A DNA stretch of 32,886 bases, taken from the NCBI GenBank assembly GCA_039714535.1, contig JBDLJC010000040.1, positions 1 to 32,886 of the forward strand, in the 5' to 3' direction. The translations under genes and the position numbers were made by a program. Below are positions 24,627-29,809 of the stretch, piece by piece. Source of the DNA: JAGXFP01 sp039714535 (lineage in GTDB: Bacteria > Desulfobacterota > Desulfobulbia > Desulfobulbales > JAGXFP01). Each line of letters opens with the position of its first letter. Positions within the stretch are counted from its first letter, which is position 1. The notes beneath the pieces are model-generated. The model did not search any database, was not told the DNA's origin, and saw nothing but the letters and a program-made list of their open reading frames with translations.

Positions 24627-24886
24627 TTAGAAGCTAAACCTTGCACCTACCATAATATTATGTGTGGCGTACTCTATTTCAGTTCCATCAAATTCGGCAT
24701 CAGCTGTAGCGAAATAGCGATAACTCACATCAATGTTCGTTGTATCATTGACCTTAAATCCAGTTCCCAAGATTAACTGGTAAGCAAATACAGTGTCATC
24801 TTCACTGTCACCCTCAAGGTCACCATCCAATTTTGAAAAACCAAGGCCAACGCCAATGAATGGTGTAACTGCAGAATCGGTGCTTA
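24627..24886 (-). pseudogene. Truncated 3' copy of the beta-barrel gene
   Basis: This stretch encodes the same C-terminal 86 or so residues as the intact barrel gene, from the VTPFIGVGLGFSK strand to the terminal GARFSF, with the same TAA stop. It has no signal peptide or first half, because the duplication breakpoint cuts the gene. A TTG inside could start a 67-residue frame, but without a ribosome binding site or export signal it should not make a working outer-membrane protein. Confidence 0.88.
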
Positions 24887-24952
24887 AAATTTGGGGTCAG
24901 GTCTTGAAATGCCAGTTTCAAATTTGGGGTCAGGTCTTGAAATGCCAGTTTC
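24887..24952. repeat. Two exact 33-bp tandem repeats at the duplication junction
   Basis: A 33-base unit opening AAATTTGGGGTCAGGTCTTG and ending GCCAGTTTC is present twice back to back (24887-24919 and 24920-24952). A third copy, shortened by 5 bases, opens the duplication at 24402-24429. The unit marks both ends of the duplicated block and so was probably involved in forming it. Confidence 0.93.
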
Positions 24953-25408
24953 GGCCTGTTGTTTTGACCACCTTGCTCATCGGTCAACATATTTCCAAAC
25001 ATCCAAGACAAACAGATAGGGAGATATCTTGACTTTGCGAGTGAACCGAAGGTGAGTCAAGCAAAGACGCGACCCTTTTACTTAATCTGTGGGCTGGCAC
25101 CTTGAAGAGAACAGGAGATGATGAAGTCTCCATTATGTTATGGTTTTTTTAGAAGCTAAACCTTGCACCTACCATAATATTATGTGTGGCGTACTCTATT
25201 TCAGTTCCATCAAATTCGGCATCAGCTGTAGCGAAATAGCGATAACTCACATCAATGTTCGTTGTATCATTGACCTTAAATCCAGTTCCCAAGATTAACT
25301 GGTAAGCAAATACAGTGTCATCTTCACTGTCACCCTCAAGGTCACCATCCAATTTTGAAAAACCAAGACCAACGCCAATGAATGGTGTAACTGCAGAATC
25401 GGTGCTTA
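24920..25408. repeat. Tandem duplication, copy 2
   Basis: The counterpart of 24402-24886. Here the coding part continues into the intact barrel gene, so this copy sits in the ancestral arrangement. Lying next to copy 1 with one extra 33-base unit between them, the pair can be lost or amplified by recombination. Confidence 0.93.
25037..25082. repeat. 46-bp dispersed repeat, copy 2
   Basis: Same element as at 24515, with one difference (GCGACCC instead of GTGACCC), which makes it closer to the third copy at 26033. Confidence 0.85.
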
Positions 25409-25769
25409 TATCCCCATAAATATTGCCCATCAAAGTCATGGTCGTGATATCACCATTTACTTGGATGCTATCCGGAGTACCCATAAAAGTGGCGGAAAGT
25501 GTATCCATATCATTTGTACGATATGAAAACTCTCCTTCGTAGCGAAGACTGTCTACTTTTGACCCAACAGCAAGAGATAGGCCAATCCCATTATCAAAAG
25601 AAATCTCTGTTCCAGTAATACCCATAGCTGTGAAGGCTGGATTATTCAATCCTGCATCTTCAACAGATACAAAACCCAAGTTGCCTGCAAAATAGGAATC
25701 TGCGAAACAGTTACTTGCTATACCTAACGAAAAAACACTCACCAACATGATTATTAATAACTTTTTCAT
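25149..25769 (-). CDS. Outer-membrane beta-barrel protein (OmpA-like/porin family fold)
   Basis: A 206-residue outer-membrane protein. A Sec signal peptide opens MKKLLIIMLVSVFSLG and is probably cut near CFA/DSYF. The rest alternates short amphipathic strands with acidic turns, about eight in all, such as GIGLSLAVGSKV, LRYEGEFSYR and TNIDVSYRYFATA, and ends in ARFSF. A terminal phenylalanine of this kind is recognised by the Bam complex. GGAGG lies 5 bases before the ATG at 25769, which decides the start over an upstream ATG. The last 40 percent is duplicated downstream, and same-orientation 46-bp repeats flank the gene. The fold is clear; ligand or role is unknown. Confidence 0.85.
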   Translation of the reverse strand: MKKLLIIMLVSVFSLGIASNCFADSYFAGNLGFVSVEDAGLNNPAFTAMGITGTEISFDNGIGLSLAVGSKVDSLRYEGEFSYRTNDMDTLSATFMGTPDSIQVNGDITTMTLMGNIYGDISTDSAVTPFIGVGLGFSKLDGDLEGDSEDDTVFAYQLILGTGFKVNDTTNIDVSYRYFATADAEFDGTEIEYATHNIMVGARFSF

Positions 25770-25933
25770 AACAACCTCCATTGTGAAATTATTAAGATCT
25801 AACTTGAACTTGCATCCATTATATAGAGCTTCGGCATTGTAGCAACCAAAATCAAGAAATATTGAAAAACGGGGGGAAACCCTACCTTGCCTTTTAAGTC
25901 ATGACCTTCTGGTGGATAGGTTGTCTTTTGTGA

Positions 25934-25962
25934 ATTTATGATTACTTTCAGACATCATAAAT
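25934..25962. promoter_or_regulatory. 9-bp inverted repeat, possible operator
   Basis: ATTTATGAT (25934-25942) and ATCATAAAT (25954-25962) form a perfect dyad with 11 bases between. A further half-site-like TTATGATAA follows near 25973. The spacing would suit a dimeric regulator of the barrel gene, whose start lies about 165 bases away. No T-run suggests a terminator. Confidence 0.35.
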
Positions 25963-26032
25963 CTGACCAAACTTATGATAATTACTGATTATCTTCAGTC
26001 GGGATCAACATCGTAGGGCGGTATGTTAACTG

Positions 26033-26078
26033 GCGAGTGAACCGAAGATGAGTCAAGCAAAGACGCGACCCCTTTTTT
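26033..26078. repeat. 46-bp dispersed repeat, copy 3
   Basis: A third, slightly diverged copy of the element at 24515 and 25037 (GATGAG in place of GGTGAG, and an extra C in CCCC). It is not part of the tandem duplication, so the element is independently dispersed. With copy 2 it flanks the intact barrel gene in direct orientation. Confidence 0.85.
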
Positions 26079-26172
26079 CGCTTTACAACGAGCTAGCGGA
26101 CGGGTACAAATCGTCTTTTGCCTCAAGATACAGCCCCTGCCAACATCCTCCTGACACTGTTTTCATTTTCTG

Positions 26173-27363
26173 ATGACCAGAACATTTACCACGAATATTT
26201 ATAGCCTCTACCTGATTAAGCTCTCCAAGTGGTTGATGCTGATCATGCCCATTGTTGCCCTGTTTTATACCGATAAAGGCCTGGATACATTTGATATCTA
26301 CGTCCTGCAGGCCGTCTATTCACTCAGTGTGGCTCTTTTAGAGATTCCATCGGGATATATGGCTGATGTGATCGGTCGAAAAAAGTCACTGGTTATTGGC
26401 AGCTTCCTAGGCGCCTTGGGTTATTGTATCTATACACTTTCCTCCGGGTTTTACGGCTTCCTGGCTGCTGAAATTATTCTGGGTTTAGGTGGCAGTTTTA
26501 TTTCTGGCTCAGACTCGGCCATGCTCTATGAAAGTCTGGCTGCCATGGACAAAAAAGAGTTGTACTTTCGCCTTGAAGGCCGGATCACCTCCCTGGGCCA
26601 CTTTGCTGAGACCATTGCCGCACTCGGCGGCGGATTTATCGCTGCCTCACTGAGCTACCAGGCAGTCTATCTTTCCCAGACCCTGGTTGCCGGCCTGGCC
26701 ATTCCCGCTGCCTTATTTTTGCTGGAGCCGCCCCGCGACAGGATAATCAGTATGCCTGGCTTCAGGCACATTATGATGGTTTGCAAAGAGAGCCTTATTA
26801 CCAAGAAAAATCTAAGTGCGACCTTGTTGCTTTCTTCACTGATCGGCACATGCACTCTCTGCATGGCCTGGACCTCGCAAGTCTATTTTGTCACTATGGG
26901 ACTTACTGAAAAATCGATCACACCACTCTGGGTTCTGTTAAACCTGACCGTGGCAGTGGTTGCGGCCTTTGCCCATAAAATCGTGGCTAAAATTGGTCAA
27001 CCTATGGCAATCTGTATCATTATGGTCGGGATCCCGAGCACGTATATTCTTCTTGGTTTTATTCCCTTGCTGCCGGCGCTGGTTGCTTTGTTTATTTTTT
27101 ATGCCATCCGAGGCTGCGCCACGCCGTTATTAAAAGATTTGGTCAATCGATATGCCGCCTCTGAGACCCGAGCCACTGTTCTCTCTGTACGAAGTATGAT
27201 TATCCGAGTCAGCTTCGCGGTCATAGGCCCATTTATTGGCAGCCTGTCTGCCGGTTACAGCCTTTCGTTTGCCCTGAAACTGGGCGGTGTTATCCTACTG
27301 AGCCTCTCTTTGCTTGCCGGTCTTTTTCTCTTCCTCACTTTGGGAGATGATGTGCACAGGTGA
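26173..27363 (+). CDS. Major facilitator superfamily transporter
   Basis: A 396-residue inner-membrane transporter with about 12 hydrophobic helices in two halves. The MFS motif A is visible after helix 2 as GYMADVIGRKK (61-71), and a glycine-rich helix follows (AAEIILGLGGSFISGSDSAM). The second half shows RATVLSVRSMIIRVSFAVIGPFIGSL. Subfamily and substrate cannot be read from sequence; drug efflux is common among such proteins. The ATG lacks a clear Shine-Dalgarno sequence. It stands alone between non-coding stretches. Confidence 0.88.
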   Translation: MTRTFTTNIYSLYLIKLSKWLMLIMPIVALFYTDKGLDTFDIYVLQAVYSLSVALLEIPSGYMADVIGRKKSLVIGSFLGALGYCIYTLSSGFYGFLAAEIILGLGGSFISGSDSAMLYESLAAMDKKELYFRLEGRITSLGHFAETIAALGGGFIAASLSYQAVYLSQTLVAGLAIPAALFLLEPPRDRIISMPGFRHIMMVCKESLITKKNLSATLLLSSLIGTCTLCMAWTSQVYFVTMGLTEKSITPLWVLLNLTVAVVAAFAHKIVAKIGQPMAICIIMVGIPSTYILLGFIPLLPALVALFIFYAIRGCATPLLKDLVNRYAASETRATVLSVRSMIIRVSFAVIGPFIGSLSAGYSLSFALKLGGVILLSLSLLAGLFLFLTLGDDVHR

Positions 27364-27727
27364 AGTCAGTACCCCGTCTCCAAAGTGGCCTCTCACTTCT
27401 TTTTAAGGTTGGCTATCAATCAACAAACTTTATAAGTTCTGAGTAACCTGACTAGGGAGAGAGTTTAACTTTTCAAGAGCTGTCTTGACTAAAGCTTACA
27501 CCTACAAATCTTTACTTTTCAGAATCTCTGATTTGATATTCTATATCAAGTTAAATGGCATATTAATTATAAGTTACATACTAGGTTCAAAAGTGAATAA
27601 TGCAGAATATTCTTCAAACAATTTCCGCGTATTCAACAATTCTCTAAACTAGGTTGGTTCCCAAGAAACATGCCGACATCAAACATCAATTCCAATTGAC
27701 TGTAGTTCCATTGTTAAATCCAGATGT
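27364..27727. other. Intergenic stretch, no gene seen
   Basis: About 360 AT-rich bases between the MFS gene and the promoter of the ZraP-like gene. It opens with a weak terminator. The upstream half would be the place for enhancer-binding sites of a sigma-54 activator, but no clear dyad stands out. Confidence 0.5.
27383..27404 (+). terminator. Weak terminator after the MFS gene
   Basis: AAGTG (27383-27387) can pair with CACTT (27394-27398), and CTTTTT follows. The stem is only five bases, so efficiency is doubtful. Confidence 0.4.
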
Positions 27728-27735
27728 GTGTTCGT

Positions 27736-27750
27736 TGGCACGAATGTTGA
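27736..27750 (+). promoter_or_regulatory. Near-consensus sigma-54 promoter of the ZraP-like gene
   Basis: The sequence TGGCACGAATGTTGA matches the -24/-12 consensus TGGCACGNNNNTTGC at every fixed position except the final C of the -12 GC, which is A. Spacing between GG and the -12 G is correct. Transcription would start near 27762, about 45 bases before the ATG. E. coli zraP is itself sigma-54 dependent through ZraSR, which strengthens the call. Confidence 0.55.
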
Positions 27751-27805
27751 AAAACGAAAGGGGCACATGCTTTCTTTCAACTTTAACATTTTAGGAGGAT
27801 TTTCA

Positions 27806-28264
27806 ATGAAAGCTTTAATTATGACCCTGGCGGCTGTGCTGACATTCAGCTTTGTCTTCAGTCAGTTTGCTACCGCCGCCCCGAATTACAGTCGTGGGTA
27901 TGGCTACGGATGCGGTGGACCCGGATTTGGTGGTGCGAATTTCAGCAAGGAAGATTTTGCTACTCGAGATAAATTCTATGAGGATACTCGTGAGACCAGG
28001 AAACAGTTATTTGATCTCCAAGAAGAGTACGCCAAAGCATTAAATTCTGACCCAGTCGACAAAGACAGAGCAGAAGAGTTGTGGAGTGAAATGTTCGATC
28101 TTCGCAGTGAAATCCAAAAACTTGCGAAAGATGAAGGTGTATTCCTCGGTGGCCCTGCCTACTGTTTAGGACCTAATGGTTACTATGAAGGAGGTGCTAA
28201 CAAGAGTAATTATCGTGGAGAACGCCGATACGGGAACAAGGGCGGTCGCTGGCTCAATATATAA
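27806..28264 (+). CDS. ZraP-like periplasmic metal-stress protein
   Basis: A 152-residue secreted protein: signal peptide to about residue 24 (ending ATAA), a Gly/Tyr-rich start (YSRGYGYGCGGPGFGG), a helical-hairpin core (about 45-110) and a Gly/Arg/Tyr-rich tail. The core pattern ALNSDPVDKDRAEELWSEMFDLRSEIQKL closely follows E. coli ZraP (ALLAANPPD then EMENLRQSL), a zinc-binding periplasmic chaperone of the CpxP/Spy group. AGGAGG lies 7 bases before the ATG at 27806; the frame is open 26 codons further upstream but crosses the promoter. A strong terminator follows, so it is a single-gene unit. Whether it binds zinc, copper or another metal is unknown. Confidence 0.8.
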   Translation: MKALIMTLAAVLTFSFVFSQFATAAPNYSRGYGYGCGGPGFGGANFSKEDFATRDKFYEDTRETRKQLFDLQEEYAKALNSDPVDKDRAEELWSEMFDLRSEIQKLAKDEGVFLGGPAYCLGPNGYYEGGANKSNYRGERRYGNKGGRWLNI

Positions 28265-28286
28265 AACAATTTCATATGATTGCTGA

Positions 28287-28325
28287 AAAGGCCGGGAATA
28301 GGCAAACTGCCGCTTCCCGGCCTTT
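28287..28325 (+). terminator. Strong hairpin terminator after the ZraP-like gene
   Basis: AAAGGCCGGGAA (28287-28298) pairs perfectly over 12 bases with TTCCCGGCCTTT (28314-28325). The T-run is short, but the stem is the strongest in the window. It is symmetrical and could also stop minus-strand transcripts. Confidence 0.85.
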
Positions 28326-28357
28326 ATAGCTAAAGCTTTAAACGGTCCATAAATAAA

Positions 28358-29015
28358 ATGTCAGACATAAAAAGATACAAAACCATAATATTGATATTAT
28401 GGGCCGTAGTTATGGCAACTATAGTGGTGACTGCCATAACCAGGGGCTTACACCTGGAGACGCCCTTGACTACTTTACAACATACATAGAGGATCTGGGT
28501 GTCTGGGGTGGACTTTTCTACGTGGCCTTTTATTCGATCCGTTCCCTGGTTTTTTCCCTGCAAGTCTTCTTTCTATTAGCGCCGGTGCCCTTTTCGGACC
28601 TGTTCAGGGATTAATGCTTACCCTGATCGGCGAGAACATAAGCGCCAACCTTTCTTTTGTTATAAGTCGCTATTTCAAAGCTGATCTTCTTTCATACTTG
28701 TCACCTTCGGCCAATATAGCAGCAAAGATATCCTGCTATAAAAAAGAGAACGGTTTAACCTTGGTAATGATCTCTCGCCTGATCTTTCTGCCTTTTGATC
28801 TGGTGAGTTATTCATCTGGCCTGAGTTGTATCCGCCAGAAGGATTTTGCCCTGGGTACTTTGATCGGAACTATTCCAGGCCTCCTGACCTATACACTGCT
28901 GGGCAGTTCTCTGGTTGACATGAGGTTTTTGGCAATGTCCGCTTTTTCATTGGCCCTCAGTCTGCTGATTGCCCGTTATCTGAAAAGAAGATCGCTAATA
29001 ATGAAAGCCACATGA
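28358..29015 (+). pseudogene. TVP38/TMEM64 (VTT domain) membrane protein with two frameshifts
   Basis: The product is split over three frames. Frame one, from the ATG at 28358, gives a membrane helix (MSDIKRYKTIILILWAVVMA) and ends LTTLQ. Frame two continues YIEDLGVWGGLFYVAFYSIRSL. Frame three continues FFPASLLSISAGALFGPVQG and runs through ISRLIFLPFDLVSYSSG to the TGA. Together they match the VTT family throughout. Each step needs one extra base, near 28480 (CAA) and in the six-T run at 28550-28555. The repaired protein would have 219 residues, a normal family length. It is either an inactivated gene or has homopolymer errors in the sequence. The family acts in the inner membrane, probably in lipid scrambling or transport. 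Confidence 0.8.
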
Positions 29016-29115
29016 AAAAGAGTATTGTCTCAAGGTCTCATTTGCTACGGCAAAGTTGAAAGCCTGGACCAGAATTTAGGCTCCTTCGTTAAATTTTGGT
29101 CAAACCCCTAAAGAA

Positions 29116-29139
29116 CTGGGAAGTCTTCCCGGTTTTTTT
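29116..29139 (+). terminator. Hairpin terminator downstream of the VTT gene
   Basis: CTGGGAA (29116-29122) pairs with TTCCCGG (29126-29132) across a 3-base loop, with one G-T pair, and seven T follow directly. It lies about 100 bases after the VTT gene stop. Confidence 0.7.
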
Positions 29140-29225
29140 CCCCCTGCCTTTACTTTCTTCCATAATAAGTGCTAACCTAACATAAATGCTAGGCGATAAA
29201 AATTGAATATCCAGAGGAGAACATT

Positions 29226-29732
29226 ATGAAATTCAAACTAAGTGTCTTGTTTTCGTTTCTTGCTTTGTTAGGTCTTCTTGCCTCTTCCAATTCTTTTGCT
29301 CTAGAGCAAAGCATTACTGATCATCCCCATCATTATCCATACACAAAAGTTTTGGCTGATGAATACCATTTAAGACTAGTTGTCGATCACAATGAAAGCA
29401 AGCTGGCCTTGGTATTTGCAGATATTTCAGAAAAAGCTGTCAGGTTAGTGACTTTTAAAACAATTGACGGGGAAGTATTTTTACCTGGTGGTGAAACGAA
29501 GGAAATCAAGTTAACCGCTGTAAAGGATAAGAGTAAAAGGACAAGACGAGATCCTCTTATCTTTAATCTTGGCAAGAGGAAAGCGGGCGTATTTGAATAT
29601 AAGGCCGACTGGATAGAGAATGTTACAGAGTTAGACCTTATCGTTTCTTTCCCCTTTGGGGGAAAAGACTATAAGTTTGTCTTCGAATATTCTACCGGTG
29701 GCCACATGTTCCCACAACATATGGGATGGTAA
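29226..29732 (+). CDS. Small secreted His-rich protein near the copper genes
   Basis: A 168-residue protein with a clear Sec signal peptide (to about residue 25, SNSFA/LEQS). The mature part begins with a histidine-rich DHPHHYPYTK, is otherwise beta-rich (HLRLVVDHNESKLALVFADI, GVFEYKADWI, ELDLIVSFPF) and ends GGHMFPQHMGW. His and Met residues at both ends suggest copper or another soft metal as ligand; this is inference. GAGGAG lies 5 bases before the ATG. A terminator follows at 29760, and the next gene is convergent. I do not recognise the family. The segment resembles periplasmic domains attached to metal efflux adaptors. Confidence 0.72.
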   Translation: MKFKLSVLFSFLALLGLLASSNSFALEQSITDHPHHYPYTKVLADEYHLRLVVDHNESKLALVFADISEKAVRLVTFKTIDGEVFLPGGETKEIKLTAVKDKSKRTRRDPLIFNLGKRKAGVFEYKADWIENVTELDLIVSFPFGGKDYKFVFEYSTGGHMFPQHMGW

Positions 29733-29759
29733 GGAACCAGGTAGATAGACCTGATGAAG

Positions 29760-29790
29760 AAAGGCTTTTCGAAATGGAAAGGCCTTTTTT
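29760..29790 (+). terminator. Hairpin terminator after the His-rich gene
   Basis: AAAGGCTTTTC (29760-29770) pairs with GAAAGGCCTTT (29777-29787) with one bulge, and further T bases follow. It lies between two convergent genes and could serve both. Confidence 0.75.
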
Positions 29791-29809
29791 ATACTTTTGA
29801 GTTGTATTC

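Larger units (their letters stand above)
24402..24886. repeat. Tandem duplication, copy 1
   Basis: About 485 bases that match 24920-25408 almost exactly. I count four substitutions, one single-base indel (GGGG against GGG near 24500) and one 5-base indel near the left end. The unit spans non-coding DNA plus the last 86 or so codons of the barrel gene. The right breakpoint is sharp, just after GTGCTTA inside the coding sequence. Such high identity means the duplication is recent. Confidence 0.93.
25770..26172. other. Intergenic stretch upstream of the barrel gene
   Basis: About 400 bases without a gene, between the divergent barrel and MFS transporter genes. It contains a 9-base inverted repeat (25934-25962) and the third copy of the 46-bp repeat (26033-26078). 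No clear promoter hexamers are visible for either gene. Confidence 0.5.

Noticed and set aside
24627..24830. The 67-codon barrel tail as an independent small gene
   Set aside because: It is an exact part of the tandem duplication, lacks a signal peptide and would start at an internal TTG without a ribosome binding site.
24402..25408. CRISPR array because of repeats near 24.4-25.4 kb
   Set aside because: The repeats are two long blocks and a 33-base tandem pair with no spacers, and no cas gene is near.
28550..28560. Programmed -1 frameshift in the VTT gene
   Set aside because: The T6 run does not form a proper slippery heptamer in the incoming frame, a second shift is needed upstream, and the family is not known to use recoding.
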